Shown: one piece after another, positions 63,810 to 64,000 of the stretch
How the letters are laid out: the number at the start of each line of letters is the position of its first letter
Numbering within the stretch: position 1 is the first letter of the stretch
Assembly: GCA_902728285.1 (NCBI GenBank)
Contig: CACVBU010000732.1
Coordinates: forward strand, 2,291,926 to 2,355,925
Reading direction: 5' to 3'
Length of the DNA: 64,000 nucleotides
DNA from: Clytia hemisphaerica
Taxonomy: Eukaryota; Cnidaria; Hydrozoa; Leptothecata; Clytiidae
Notes under the pieces: model-generated
Told to the model about the DNA's origin: nothing
Databases searched by the model: none
The model's input: the letters and a program-made list of their open reading frames with translations, nothing else
Position numbers and translations under genes: made by a program

Positions 63810-64000
63810 CTAAAACATAGATTTATTGGATTATCTCATGTAAGTTTTTGAAAATGTGTGAGGGTTAAAGGTGGTTACATTTTTTTAGAAACAAGTGAAA
63901 ATAAACTTTGTTATAAAAGGATAAACCTAAGAGAAGTTAATTCCATACCAAATGTTACAGTGAATTTTAGATTTAGCGACACAAAAATTACAAAGTTAAA

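Overview
The window is nuclear DNA from an animal, most likely an AT-rich invertebrate genome; I cannot fix the phylum. The evidence is GT-AG introns throughout, three conserved metazoan genes for RNA-handling proteins, and a very dense load of DNA transposon remnants, SINEs and non-LTR retroelements. No bacterial-type gene, operon, CRISPR array or functional tRNA/rRNA gene was found.

Layout. Positions 465-21968 (minus strand) hold the conserved part of ataxin-2, in 19 coding exons that I could join in phase. They encode an LSm domain, an LsmAD domain, a low-complexity middle, a PAM2 motif and a His/Gln/Pro-rich tail, about 1077 residues. A possible 11-nt first coding exon lies at 41004-41014, below an array of five CCAAT boxes. 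Positions 22-44 kb are a repeat-rich stretch holding a nearly complete CR1/L2-like retrotransposon (32.7-36.4 kb), a decayed relative (28.6-29.6 kb) and many terminal-inverted-repeat (TIR) elements. SNRPD3 (SmD3) is a two-exon gene on the plus strand at 44384-45796. From 51997 to the right edge, on the minus strand, is a FET-family gene (FUS/EWSR1/TAF15, fly cabeza). It has a QGSY-rich start, an RRM, RGG boxes, a RanBP2-type zinc finger and a C-terminal PY-NLS; its 5' end is outside the window.

All three genes act in RNA metabolism. SmD3 is a core snRNP protein, FET proteins couple transcription to splicing, and ataxin-2 acts on cytoplasmic mRNA through poly(A)-binding protein. The sequence does not show whether this neighbourhood is more than chance.

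Introns and spacers are built from nested mobile elements, and many boundaries can be set by target-site duplications (TSDs). The most unusual items are: (i) a 1.2-kb retroelement in an ataxin-2 intron with one intact ORF1-like frame, no ORF2 and a 7-bp TSD; (ii) eight 58-bp tandem repeats leading into a CRE site, a TATA box, a 96-codon ORF and a poly(A) signal, antisense inside the same intron; (iii) an open exon-like frame encoding a nine-cysteine protein segment at 47.5-47.8 kb; (iv) TIR families with 5-bp and 7-bp TSDs.
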